From Gammaproteobacteria bacterium (lineage in GTDB: Bacteria; Pseudomonadota; Gammaproteobacteria; GCA-001735895), in contig JABHSO010000209.1 in assembly GCA_018669845.1 (NCBI GenBank), forward strand, positions 1-34,099: a stretch of DNA of 34,099 bases, given 5' to 3'. The stretch's first letter is position 1. Every line of letters starts with the position of its first letter. A model generated the notes under the pieces. It was not told the DNA's origin and made no database searches. It was given only the letters and a program-made list of their open reading frames with translations. Both the position numbers and the translations under genes were made by a program. Positions 8,798 through 17,286 of this stretch are shown one piece after another.

Positions 8798-9520
8798 ATG
8801 CCTAATCATATTGAAGACCCTCGTCGAGAATTTCTTATCCGGGCATTGGGTCTGGGTTTATTCTCTGGTGGTACTATTACAGGTCTTTTGCAACCAGCCT
8901 ATGGCCTGGGAGATATACCTGCAAAATTACCTCCTGGAAGGTCTATTTATAAACTTAAAGGCTCCGTTTTGGTGGATGGAGTGGCTGCCAATATTAAAAC
9001 TCAAATTTCAGCTAATTCAATTATAAGAACAGGTCGTTCCAGCCAGGTTATTTTTGTTGTTGGTGGTGATGCTTTTATTTTACGCAGCAACAGTGAATTA
9101 CAGCTAAACGGCGATGGCTTATTAATCAAGGGAATGAGAATGCTAACGGGTAAGTTGCTTTCTGTCTTTGCTAAACGGGCTGTACCTCATAAAATTCAGA
9201 CTGTAACGGCAACGATTGGTATCAGGGGAACAGGAATTTATGTTGAGTCGAATGAGGAAAAATCTTATGTCTGTACCTGTTATGGGCATACCCTTATAGC
9301 AGCGGCTGATGACCCGAATACCCAACAAGAGGTGATATCCAAACACCATGATCAACCTTTATATATCTTACCAGCTAATTCTGGGAAAATAATTCAGCCA
9401 GCCCCATTTATCGATCATACAGATATTGAGCTCGCATTGATTGAAGAACTGGTTGGTAGAACGACACCGTTTGCTATTACCGGTGGTGCCTATGATGCAC
9501 CTCGTAAGAGAACCTATTAA
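8798..9520 (+). CDS. Tat-exported FecR-domain protein
   Basis: A 240-residue protein. The N-terminus has a twin-arginine-like motif (DPRREFLIRALGLG, residues 7-20) followed by a hydrophobic stretch, which suggests Tat export or membrane anchoring. A FecR domain occupies about 50-150: it starts with the LKGSVLVDG strand, continues through NSIIRTGRSSQV, and ends with the ATIGIRGTGIYVE signature. A CTC pair lies near 158-160. Unlike true FecR anti-sigma regulators there is no cytoplasmic anti-sigma part and no sigma-factor gene nearby. It is more like the periplasmic FecR-fold proteins that pair with barrel or adhesin systems. AGGA lies just before the ATG. It diverges from the beta-barrel gene and converges on csiV. 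Confidence 0.8.
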   Translation: MPNHIEDPRREFLIRALGLGLFSGGTITGLLQPAYGLGDIPAKLPPGRSIYKLKGSVLVDGVAANIKTQISANSIIRTGRSSQVIFVVGGDAFILRSNSELQLNGDGLLIKGMRMLTGKLLSVFAKRAVPHKIQTVTATIGIRGTGIYVESNEEKSYVCTCYGHTLIAAADDPNTQQEVISKHHDQPLYILPANSGKIIQPAPFIDHTDIELALIEELVGRTTPFAITGGAYDAPRKRTY

Positions 9521-9544
9521 GAGGAAACTTATCAATCCAGCTAT

Positions 9545-10525
9545 TTATTCTGAGTCCTGAGCAACAGGAACATCTTCGGGAAGAGAGGATGTTTCTTCAG
9601 TTGTTACAAGTTCCTCTTCTTCTGGAGCTTCATAAGGTGTGATCAATACCAGCATGGCGAATTCTGGATGATCCAGGTAATGTAATTTTTTACTGCGCAT
9701 ACGACGTTTTTCATTTAAACCATAATTCAATAGTCGATTACCATCTATTGTCTCTATAGAATTTTCATTTGACTGGTTCTCGCTAGACTCAATTAAATTT
9801 CGTACAGTTGCCGGTTTGCGTAGTACTAAATTGACCTGAGTGTGTAAATAACGGGAAAGAGAAATAATAATCTGACCTTCAAGTTCGAAAAGTCCCCCGA
9901 TATCTTTTTCAGGCTGAGCCTGTAGAGTATCGCTTAAAGGTGTGTCTTCTGTTGTTAGTTCTACAGGTTCTAGATTTACTTGCTCCAGTTCAGCGGGTGG
10001 TGGTTCTACAGGAACAGGTTCTGAGTGGTCAATTGATGAATATCCGTAGCCGAAATTTTCACCGCCTTTTATCCAGATAGCCATGCTATTTTCCTTATCC
10101 AGACCGGGCTGACGCCAGCCAGTATGAATTAGCAGGTCATAACGGCTGGATCTTTTAATATGTTGCGTGATGTCCTGTAACCTTAATTCTTCGGGTTGCA
10201 GATTGAAAAAACCCATTTCTGCATTTATTTCTATATTTTCAGGGTTTAACAAGTCCAGTGTAAGTTCAGTACGTGTGGGTGATGGCGAGGGTAAGTTAAG
10301 CTCCTGACCCTTTGGTACAGATTTATTTTTAAAGATTATGATTTCAATGTCATAAACTTTCAATGGTTCTGGTTCGATGGAATCTATAGTTTCTTCAGCA
10401 AAAGTAATAGTGCTAAAAAGTAGAATAATTGGTAAAGCAAGTCTCCGGGCAAGCAACTGAGAAGTAAGCAGGGGCGACTTAATTAAACTTTTCCGGGCAA
10501 ACATAAGATGTAATTTTTTAGTCAT
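9545..10525 (-). CDS. csiV: CsiV-family periplasmic protein
   Basis: A 326-residue exported protein. A signal sequence lies near 20-44 (LALPIILLFSTITFAEE) after a long N-terminal extension, so Met8 is an alternative start. The mature part begins with a YDIEIIIFKNK strand typical of CsiV proteins and contains HTGWRQPGL, also a family signature. The middle (about 170-200) and C-terminus are rich in Glu, Pro and Ser and probably unstructured. CsiV was described as a periplasmic partner of the penicillin-binding protein activator system in Shewanella. Its gene is commonly directly downstream of mfd, as here, with an 8-base overlap. Any binding of peptidoglycan or LpoA here is by homology only. 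Confidence 0.8.
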   Translation of the reverse strand: MTKKLHLMFARKSLIKSPLLTSQLLARRLALPIILLFSTITFAEETIDSIEPEPLKVYDIEIIIFKNKSVPKGQELNLPSPSPTRTELTLDLLNPENIEINAEMGFFNLQPEELRLQDITQHIKRSSRYDLLIHTGWRQPGLDKENSMAIWIKGGENFGYGYSSIDHSEPVPVEPPPAELEQVNLEPVELTTEDTPLSDTLQAQPEKDIGGLFELEGQIIISLSRYLHTQVNLVLRKPATVRNLIESSENQSNENSIETIDGNRLLNYGLNEKRRMRSKKLHYLDHPEFAMLVLITPYEAPEEEELVTTEETSSLPEDVPVAQDSE

Positions 10526-13500
10526 TTGCAGTCAATTCTGTGAGTAATTTTTTAAGCTGAATGAACCTTTCTTCTAAATTTTCATTCAATTCGGTAACCG
10601 TCATCGTCTGTTTTCCATCAAATTGATAATGTAGAGGTTTTTTCTGTATCAACTGGATAATTTTCATCGGGTCTATATTAGGCTTTTCAGAAAATATAAT
10701 CTTGCCGGTATTCTCTCCAAAATCAATTTTCTTGATTCCCATCTCTTTAGTGATAGCCTTAAGGCTCGTTATTTGAAACAGGTTTTGTAATGGTTCTGGT
10801 AGTACTCCGAAACGATCAATCATTTCCATTTTTAGATTTTTTATATCATCAGAATTAGCCGCCGATGATAAACGTTTATACTCAATAAGGCGGTGATGAA
10901 CATCTGGAATATAATCAGCGGGTATTAAAGCTGGTACATGAAAGTCAATCTCGGAGGCTCTCATCAGTGGCTGATCAAAATCCAGTTCACGGTTAGATTT
11001 CAGTGAGTGTACCGCTCTTTCCAGTAATTCGGAATATAACGTGAAGCCAATTTCGGTTATCTGGCCACTTTGATCATCACCTAGTAATTCACCTGCTCCC
11101 CGAATCTCAAGATCGTGAGTTGCTAGAGTAAAACCAACACCTAAATCTTCCAGTGACTCTATAGCCTGAAGGCGTTTTCGTGCATCAGATGTCATTGATT
11201 TCGGGTGTGGTGTAATCATATAGGCGAAAGCACGGTGATGAGATCGCCCGACACGTCCTCGTATTTGATGTAACTGGGCCAGGCCTAATTTGTCGGCCCT
11301 ATTAATAAAAATGGTGTTGGCTGTAGGCACGTCAATACCACTTTCAATAATGGTTGTACAAACCAGAAGATTGCAGCGATGATGATAAAAATCGAGCATG
11401 ACATGTTCCAGCTCTTTTTCTTTCATTTGTCCATGCGCGATGCCAATTCGAGCTTCAGGAATTAAATCCTGTATTTCTGAAGCCATTTTCTCAATACTTT
11501 TAACTTCGTTATGCAAAAAGTAAATCTGACCACCACGTTTTAGTTCTCGCTGACAACCTTCAATGATGGAGTCATCATTCCACTGGGAAACGAACGTTTT
11601 GATGGCATGTCGTTGCATGGGAGGAGTGGCAATAATGGATAAGTCGCGCATGCCTGCCAAAGACATATTCAATGTTCTTGGGATAGGTGTTGCGGTCAGA
11701 GTTAATAAATCAACTTGTGCTCTTAAAGCTTTTAATTTTTCTTTATGGCGTACACCAAAACGATGTTCTTCATCGATAATGACAAGACCCAGATCTTTAT
11801 ATTTTATATCGTCGGATAATAATTTATGGGTACCAATAACAATATCCACTTTACCAAGTTTTATTTGAGATAAAGTTTCAGTTAAATCTTTGCGGGAAGT
11901 AAAACGTGAAAGCAGGGCGAGTTTAAAAGGCCACTCTGCAAAGCGATCAAGAAAATTTTGATAGTGTTGCTGAGCCAGTAATGTGGTTGGGACGAGTACC
12001 ACAACCTGTTTTCCAGAATTTGCGGCAATGAAAGCAGCTCGCATGCTGACTTCTGTTTTTCCAAATCCAACGTCTCCGCAAACGATACGGTCCATTGGTT
12101 TTATCGATGTCATATCGGTAGTGACCGATTCGATAGTCGTTTCCTGATCGGGTGTTACTTCAAATGGGAAATCGCTGGAGAATTGTTGGTATTCGTCATT
12201 GTTGAGTGAAAACTGATGGCCTTTTAACGCTTCTCTACGAGCATGAATCTCAAGTAATTCAGCCGCGATATCATGAATTTTCTGCTGGGCTTTTTTACGA
12301 ACTTTTATCCAGTGATCAGTGCCCAGTTTGTGCAGAGGTGCTTTTTCTTCAGCAGCTCCGGTGTAACGGGATATTAGGTGTAATGATGAAACTGGAACAT
12401 ACAGTTTGTCCTGATTTGCATATTCAATACACAGAAATTCGGTTTCAACATCTGCTACGGTTATATTTTTGAGTCCAAGATATCGACCGATTCCATGATC
12501 TTCATGCACAACCGGGGCGCCTTCACTAAGGTCAGCCAGGTTATTGATGATGGCTTCGGCATCACGGGTTTTGCGGTATTTTCGGCGACGGGTCTGTTTT
12601 GCCCGGTCGCCAAATAATTGTGATTCAGCGATGAAGGTGACAGCAGAATCATTTAGTTGCAAACCTTCTTCGAGTGGAGAAACGGTTATAAATAGCTTAT
12701 CAGTTGTGTTCGAATGAAAGTCGCCATAACTGTTAACGACATGAACCCTGATGTCATGGTGACGAAATAGTTCAATAATAAATTCTCGTCGACCACTGGA
12801 TTCTGCACAAAATAATACTTTGTGATGTGTAATCTGCTGTAAATATTGTTTTAAGGCTTCTAAAGGTTCTTCATTATGGTGTTTAACAGTTAATAGTGGA
12901 GGAGCTTTCAGTGCAGTATTAACCGTTGTGTCGCTCTCCTTCTCATATTTAAAGCTTGAAAACAGGCTAACGGGAAAAGTATCTAATACCTGTTTGAAGT
13001 TATTACTGGTCAAATATAATTGATCTGGCTTTAAAAGTGGATGTTCCAGGTTATAACGTCGGGATTCGTAACGCTGCTCAACTTGCTGAAGAAACTGATC
13101 ACAACCATCGTAGGCTGATTGTTCAATTAAAAATTGAGTTTTAGTAGGTAAATAATCGAACAGGGTATTTAACTGTTCGAAAAACAGAGGCAGATAGTAC
13201 TCTATACCCGGTGATGATATGCCCTGGCTAATATCTTCATATACAGGGCAGGTTTTGGGATCTATTTCAAAAGTTTGGCGAAAGCCCTGACGAAATTGCT
13301 TAATTCCATCCGCATCCAGTGGAAACTCACGAGCTGGTAGTAATTCAATAGAATCGAGTTTTTTTATGGACCGTTGAGTTTCAACGTCAAAACTACGAAT
13401 TGATTCTATTTCATCATCAAAAAACTCGAGTCGAAAAGGAGTTGATGAACCCATTGGGAATAAATCAATTATGGATCCTCGAACGGCAAATTCACCATGC

Positions 13501-13970
13501 TGTTCAACTTGAGAAACGCTCTGATAAGCCTGTTCAGTCAGACGAATTTTAAAAGCTGTTAAATCGAGTATATCGCCCGTTTTAAGGGAAAAAGAGCGGC
13601 CGGATATATAATCAGCAGGTGAAACTTTCTGTAGTAAAGTGCCAATAGACAGAAATAATACTGCTCGATTGGAGATTTGAGGTAATGTAGCAAGGCAACG
13701 TAAACGGTCTGAAATAATATCCTGATGAGGTGAAAAATTATCATAAGGAAGGGTTTCCAGATCAGGAAAATTAAGTAACGACATCTGGCCGTCACGAAAA
13801 AACCGTATTTCTTTTTCCAGTTGCCCTGCTTCAGCCATGTCGTGAGTAACTACGACTGATAAACCCTTGAATTGTTTTATTTGCTGCGCTACGAAAAGGC
13901 TTCGGCTAGCTCCATAAAGCTGTCCAGTTTTGAAGATACATTGTTTTTCTGGAACAGGCCGGTGGATCAT
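10518..13970 (-). CDS. mfd: Transcription-repair coupling factor Mfd
   Basis: A full-length 1150-residue Mfd, the translocase that removes stalled RNA polymerase from DNA lesions and recruits UvrA. Domains in order are: UvrB-like/UvrA-binding region (about 1-340), RNA-polymerase interaction (CarD-like) domain from about 485 (EDHGIGRYLGL), RecG-like helicase with Walker A GDVGFGKTE near 630 and DEEH box near 733, second RecA lobe with the RGRVGRSHHRAF motif near 905, and the C-terminal TRCF domain (about 980-1090). No frameshift or missing motif was seen. It is followed by csiV with an 8-base overlap. The ATG at 13970 gives the expected N-terminus. The next gene-free stretch upstream carries the CACGAAG element. 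Confidence 0.97.
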   Translation of the reverse strand: MIHRPVPEKQCIFKTGQLYGASRSLFVAQQIKQFKGLSVVVTHDMAEAGQLEKEIRFFRDGQMSLLNFPDLETLPYDNFSPHQDIISDRLRCLATLPQISNRAVLFLSIGTLLQKVSPADYISGRSFSLKTGDILDLTAFKIRLTEQAYQSVSQVEQHGEFAVRGSIIDLFPMGSSTPFRLEFFDDEIESIRSFDVETQRSIKKLDSIELLPAREFPLDADGIKQFRQGFRQTFEIDPKTCPVYEDISQGISSPGIEYYLPLFFEQLNTLFDYLPTKTQFLIEQSAYDGCDQFLQQVEQRYESRRYNLEHPLLKPDQLYLTSNNFKQVLDTFPVSLFSSFKYEKESDTTVNTALKAPPLLTVKHHNEEPLEALKQYLQQITHHKVLFCAESSGRREFIIELFRHHDIRVHVVNSYGDFHSNTTDKLFITVSPLEEGLQLNDSAVTFIAESQLFGDRAKQTRRRKYRKTRDAEAIINNLADLSEGAPVVHEDHGIGRYLGLKNITVADVETEFLCIEYANQDKLYVPVSSLHLISRYTGAAEEKAPLHKLGTDHWIKVRKKAQQKIHDIAAELLEIHARREALKGHQFSLNNDEYQQFSSDFPFEVTPDQETTIESVTTDMTSIKPMDRIVCGDVGFGKTEVSMRAAFIAANSGKQVVVLVPTTLLAQQHYQNFLDRFAEWPFKLALLSRFTSRKDLTETLSQIKLGKVDIVIGTHKLLSDDIKYKDLGLVIIDEEHRFGVRHKEKLKALRAQVDLLTLTATPIPRTLNMSLAGMRDLSIIATPPMQRHAIKTFVSQWNDDSIIEGCQRELKRGGQIYFLHNEVKSIEKMASEIQDLIPEARIGIAHGQMKEKELEHVMLDFYHHRCNLLVCTTIIESGIDVPTANTIFINRADKLGLAQLHQIRGRVGRSHHRAFAYMITPHPKSMTSDARKRLQAIESLEDLGVGFTLATHDLEIRGAGELLGDDQSGQITEIGFTLYSELLERAVHSLKSNRELDFDQPLMRASEIDFHVPALIPADYIPDVHHRLIEYKRLSSAANSDDIKNLKMEMIDRFGVLPEPLQNLFQITSLKAITKEMGIKKIDFGENTGKIIFSEKPNIDPMKIIQLIQKKPLHYQFDGKQTMTVTELNENLEERFIQLKKLLTELTAND

Positions 13971-14059
13971 TGAATTGATAGAGATTTAAAAAGTCTGAGA
14001 TTGTACACTTTAGTTGAGGCTTGGGAAGCCCTGACGCACAGGAGAAACAGAAAAATTGA

Positions 14060-14331
14060 TTCACCACGAAGTACACGAAGAGCACGAAGGAATATCATAA
14101 TCTCTTAAGTTGCCTCCATGTAGTAAATTTTGATCAACTTATTATTTGTTAATGCTGGCTAGAAATGTCTGGGTTAATCTCGAAGACCGGAGCACTAGAA
14201 CAAAATTTATTGCTCACTTTGATATAAATAGGAACAATTCAGCAAAAGCATAAACTCATGCAAGCAAGTTGCTGATCTCTCAACCTGAATTTCAGTTTTT
14301 CCTTCGTGTACTTCGTGCTCTTCGTGGTGAA
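14060..14331. repeat. 272-bp element bounded by 33-bp CACGAAG inverted repeats
   Basis: The left arm (14060-14092) and right arm (14299-14331) are inverted copies. Reverse-complementing the left arm matches the right at 29 of 33 positions; the four mismatches are two dinucleotides (CT and TA) that have traded places. Each arm holds three CACGAAG units at 9-base spacing, ending in GGTGAA outward. The 206-base interior has no credible gene. This lies in the 438-base gap between mfd and the rhodanese gene. CACGAAG-type tandem motifs are, from memory, scattered in intergenic regions of many bacteria. The structure fits a small non-autonomous (MITE-like) element or a long hairpin; no target-site duplication was established. 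Confidence 0.7.
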
Positions 14332-14356
14332 ATATTTTTTAAACGGTATTGCAGGC

Positions 14357-14382
14357 AAAAAAAACGACGGTCAAAACCGTCG
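14357..14382 (-). terminator. Strong intrinsic terminator after the rhodanese gene
   Basis: CGACGGT and ACCGTCG form a perfect 7-bp GC-rich stem with a 4-base loop. On the minus strand the stem is followed by eight T residues (plus-strand A run 14357-14364), 27 bases past the rhodanese stop codon. On the plus strand the stem is followed by CTTTTT, so it may work in both directions. Confidence 0.9.
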
Positions 14383-14408
14383 CTTTTTGGTAATCAATGA
14401 ATTTTTGA

Positions 14409-15065
14409 TTAATTTGCTGCTTTAGCCGTTGAAAGACCAAGGATTTCCCAGTCTTGCATGCCGCCGCGGTACCACTTGATCTTATGAGAAGGGTAACCAA
14501 ACTTAAGCAGGTTCTTTATATTATTTGGAGATTGTCCACACCACATTCCATTACAGAACATTACCAGTGTTTTTGCTTTTGAATAATCCCAAAGCCCTTC
14601 CAGGTTTTGTGCATTGAAAGATCCTTCCATAATTTCACCAATTGAAATCGGGTCAGCGCCTTTTGCAGGATTCAATTTAGTCCACGGAAGATTAACTGCT
14701 CCAGGAATTGTACCTTTAGCAGCCCAGTCAGGAGTACGTGAATCAACGACTAGAATCGAGTCATCACCATCATTCTTCATTTTAAGGTAGTTTATGACTT
14801 CAACTTCACCGATAGTTTCCACACCAGGAGCAAGTGCAGAAGGTTGAATACAGAAAGGAGGGCATTTGCGTGATGTTTTAGCAAAAGCTGGATTTACAGT
14901 ATTCTTTTGATTTTGATTACGCATGATTTTAACGCTTTTTCCGCCATGCTGAACGGTAACGCTTTCAAGCTTCGGGGTGATATTTACAGCTGCTGAAAAA
15001 GCTGATGTGCTGAAGACTAATCCTACAGCTATAGTGCTTGCAGTCAGAATTTTTCCTAATTTCAT
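14409..15065 (-). CDS. Exported rhodanese-domain protein
   Basis: A 218-residue periplasmic protein. A signal peptide covers about 1-24 (ends SAFSAA). A short region with CPPFCIQP (Cys68, Cys72) precedes a rhodanese domain (about 84-212). The active loop is CNGMWCGQS with Cys161 as the expected persulfide-carrying residue and a second Cys166, an unusual loop compared with the CxxGxR form. DSRTPDW and PGAVNLPW are typical rhodanese motifs. The likely role is sulfane-sulfur transfer or thiol redox work in the periplasm; the donor is unknown. A strong GGAGG lies 8 bases before the ATG and a strong terminator follows, which suggests good expression. The upstream neighbour is the Lys/Glu-tailed small protein. 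Confidence 0.87.
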   Translation of the reverse strand: MKLGKILTASTIAVGLVFSTSAFSAAVNITPKLESVTVQHGGKSVKIMRNQNQKNTVNPAFAKTSRKCPPFCIQPSALAPGVETIGEVEVINYLKMKNDGDDSILVVDSRTPDWAAKGTIPGAVNLPWTKLNPAKGADPISIGEIMEGSFNAQNLEGLWDYSKAKTLVMFCNGMWCGQSPNNIKNLLKFGYPSHKIKWYRGGMQDWEILGLSTAKAAN

Positions 15066-15133
15066 AGTTTATCCTCCAAAAGGGATATGATATTAATGGT
15101 TAGTGTGGAAGCTTCCATGCCAATTTATTCTCA

Positions 15134-15169
15134 CCCATGCGTTTTTTCAGTTGTAAAAAAACGCATGGG
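15134..15169. repeat. Perfect 14-bp-arm hairpin between two small genes
   Basis: CCCATGCGTTTTTT (15134-15147) and its exact reverse complement (15156-15169) are separated by 8 bases. It lies 48 bases after the stop of the 62-residue gene and 69 bases before the start of the rhodanese gene. The A/T part is nearest the loop and no T-run follows on either strand, so it is not a standard terminator. A transcript-processing or stabilising hairpin is more likely. Confidence 0.6.
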
Positions 15170-15217
15170 AAGGAATTTTGTGACCAGATAATTATTATTA
15201 TGGTTTATATTTAGATC

Positions 15218-15406
15218 TTACTCACACTCGGGCTCTTCTTCTTCACCTTTTTTCTTTTTCTTCTTTTTATCTTCATCATCAGCACAAACTAAAGGTGAGT
15301 TGAAAGAATCAAGAGATTTCTCGTTAAACGGTACTGTTGCAGCTGAGGCCTGACCAATAATTAAAAAAGTAAAAGCCGTGATTAAAATAGCTAAAAAATG
15401 TTTCAT
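15218..15406 (-). CDS. Small exported protein with Lys/Glu-rich tail
   Basis: A 62-residue protein I do not assign to a family. A clear signal peptide (about 1-22, ending GQASAA) is followed by a short mature region with one Cys (PLVCADDED), a run of lysines, a run of glutamates, and a final PECE with a second Cys. The mature peptide is only about 40 residues and highly charged. AGGAGT sits 4 bases before the ATG, an excellent ribosome site, so a real gene is likely despite low complexity. It precedes the rhodanese gene on the same strand, with a perfect hairpin in the 152-base gap. Two cysteines next to an exported sulfurtransferase invite a partner hypothesis, but nothing proves it. Confidence 0.65.
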   Translation of the reverse strand: MKHFLAILITAFTFLIIGQASAATVPFNEKSLDSFNSPLVCADDEDKKKKKKKGEEEEPECE

Positions 15407-15604
15407 AGGTACTCCTAAAAGTTGAAAGGTTATATTTTAAGTGTTTTTTTTATTATTGTGCCGGCAATTGTAATGATATGCATATAAGATGCAATGATAA
15501 TAAAATTGCTAACGTTTTGATTTGTGGGACCTTGTTAAAAATAATATAAATTAAAAGAGTTAATGCGACAAAACCCTGTAAAAACTGTTCTTATAGTATT
15601 TTAA

Positions 15605-15898
15605 TTAATTAGGGGTAATAAGCGTAGTTAAGTCCAATGAATGTAAAACAGTTTGATATTCAAAGAAAACTCTAAAATTACCGTAATCCCATTCTGTTAT
15701 GGGTGGCTGACCAATAGCCTCTATGCGTCTTTGAGGTTCACCAAACTGTTCCAGAACTCTATCCATACTTATCCCACGTTTAGGCATAACCATCATTGAA
15801 TCAGATGGGTAATGGCCAGGAATACTCAGGTTATCGGCCTGCAAGGGAGTAGATAAAACAAAGAGTAAAGCAAAAATTAAATTTATTTTAAAAGGCAT
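15605..15898 (-). CDS. Small exported protein, BamE/SmpA-like in outline
   Basis: A protein of 97 residues if translated from the ATG at 15898, which has GGAG 9 bases upstream; an ATG at 15913 would add five residues (MEIQR) and lacks a better site. A signal peptide (MPFKINLIFALLFVL, cleavage near LQADN) is followed by a compact domain: KRGISMDRVLEQFGEPQRR, then TEWDYGNFRVFF and HSLDL. The 'G-x-S-M-x-x-V-x-x-x-FG-x-P' pattern followed by a W-x-Y strand recalls the small SmpA/OmlA (BamE) fold, but BamE itself is not recognisable and no lipobox Cys is present. It diverges from lolC, a gene for lipoprotein release. Function is unknown. Confidence 0.7.
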   Translation of the reverse strand: MPFKINLIFALLFVLSTPLQADNLSIPGHYPSDSMMVMPKRGISMDRVLEQFGEPQRRIEAIGQPPITEWDYGNFRVFFEYQTVLHSLDLTTLITPN

Positions 15899-16029
15899 TC
15901 GTTGAATCTCCATAAGCCTATATTTATTAAGTCGTTATAACTTAACTATAGCATGACTCTCTGGTTCAGCAACTGAGCAGTGATGATATTTTCCAATGAG
16001 TATTGGAGCTAAAGGTTAATCGTGGTTAA

Positions 16030-17286
16030 ATGCCGCCCATGAATCTACCAGTCGAATTACTAATCGGGTTACGTTATACACGTGCTAAACGTCGTAACCA
16101 CTTTATTTCTTTCATTTCCATGATTTCAATGTTGGGTATTGCGCTAGGCGTGATGGCATTAATTGTTGTTTTATCAGTGATGAATGGATTTGAGCAGGAG
16201 CTTAAAGGACGGATACTGGGCATGGTTTCGCATGTGACAGTCTCCAGTTATGATAATAAATTACGGGACTGGCAACAGCTAAGTGAAAAAGCTTCGATGA
16301 ATGAGCAGGTTATTGGTGCCTCTCCTTATGTGGATGCTGAAGCCATGTTATCAAACCTCGCATCAGTCAGTGGTGCGATTATCCGTGGCATATTGCCAGA
16401 ATCCGAGACTCAAGTTTCAGAAATTCATGAACATATGGTTTTCGGCAGCCTTGATGAACTGGTTGCTGGTGAATATGGCATTATTCTGGGTACAGGTTTA
16501 GCTTCTAATCTGGATGTGGTTCCTGGAGATCGAGTCACAATGATTACTCCTCAATCAAGTATGTCGCCATTAGGGTTTTTACCCCGACTTAGACGTTTCA
16601 AGGTGGTCGGTCTTTTTGAAATTGGTGTTTATGAATATGATCGCAGTTCAGCGATTATTCATGCTCAGGATGCTTCCAAGTTATTTAGACTTGATGGCGC
16701 TATGACAGGTTTACGTTTAAAAATTGCGGATATGGATAAAGCCCCTGAAGTACGTTATGAATTGCGGGATCAACTGGGCGTAGATTACTGGGTATCAGAC
16801 TGGACGCTCAGGCATAGTAATTATTTTAAAGCGGTAAGAACAGAAAAGACGGTTATGTTTATTATTCTGTCACTTATTGTTGCCGTTGCTGCTTTTAATA
16901 TCGTTTCAACACTGGTGATGGTGGTTACTGATAAACAGGCAGATATTGCGATACTCCGAACTCTGGGTTTATCACCGGGGTCAGTGACACTGGTATTTAT
17001 GGTTCAGGGTACAATGATCGGTTTTGTAGGTACATTTTTTGGCCTCATTGCCGGTATCTCGATAGCATCGTATATCGATGTTATTATTCCGGCGCTGGAA
17101 ACTTTCTTCCAGACACAGTTCTTACCCACCGGTGTTTATCCAATTACCGAGTTACCCGCTGAAATGAAATCATCTGATGTGATCCGTATTGCTATTTTGT
17201 CATTTACGGTATCGGTTATTGCGACTATTTATCCTGCACTGAAAGCTTCCGCAACTCGACCAGCAGAGGCATTGAGTTATGAGTGA
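16030..17286 (+). CDS. lolC: Lipoprotein-release permease LolC/LolE
   Basis: A 418-residue inner-membrane subunit of the Lol transporter, which extracts outer-membrane lipoproteins and passes them to LolA. It has the standard layout: N-terminal LRYTRAKRRNHFISFIS and a first membrane helix (about 24-48), a large periplasmic domain (about 50-265) including a hook-like loop around 176-190 (SPLGFLPRL), and three C-terminal helices (about 275-300, 318-348, 385-405). Only one LolC/E-type gene is present before lolD and none follows, so it may form a homodimer as LolF does; a second copy elsewhere is possible. It overlaps lolD by 8 bases. Met4 is an alternative start; neither has a strong ribosome site. 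Confidence 0.93.
   Translation: MPPMNLPVELLIGLRYTRAKRRNHFISFISMISMLGIALGVMALIVVLSVMNGFEQELKGRILGMVSHVTVSSYDNKLRDWQQLSEKASMNEQVIGASPYVDAEAMLSNLASVSGAIIRGILPESETQVSEIHEHMVFGSLDELVAGEYGIILGTGLASNLDVVPGDRVTMITPQSSMSPLGFLPRLRRFKVVGLFEIGVYEYDRSSAIIHAQDASKLFRLDGAMTGLRLKIADMDKAPEVRYELRDQLGVDYWVSDWTLRHSNYFKAVRTEKTVMFIILSLIVAVAAFNIVSTLVMVVTDKQADIAILRTLGLSPGSVTLVFMVQGTMIGFVGTFFGLIAGISIASYIDVIIPALETFFQTQFLPTGVYPITELPAEMKSSDVIRIAILSFTVSVIATIYPALKASATRPAEALSYE

Noticed and set aside
8798..9520. FecR anti-sigma regulator of an ECF system
   Set aside because: No sigma-factor or TonB-receptor gene is nearby, and the N-terminus is a Tat-like signal rather than a cytoplasmic anti-sigma domain.
11563..11868. 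Antisense reading frame of about 100 residues inside mfd
   Set aside because: It mirrors the conserved helicase region of mfd, has no ribosome site and shows no domain-like pattern; a shadow frame.
14060..14092. CACGAAG tandem units as a CRISPR array
   Set aside because: Units are 7 bases at 9-base period with only three copies per arm and no spacers; not a CRISPR pattern.
15218..15406. Dismissing the Lys/Glu-rich 62-residue frame as low-complexity noise
   Set aside because: The opposite was preferred: strong AGGAGT, a clean signal peptide and same-strand context support a gene.
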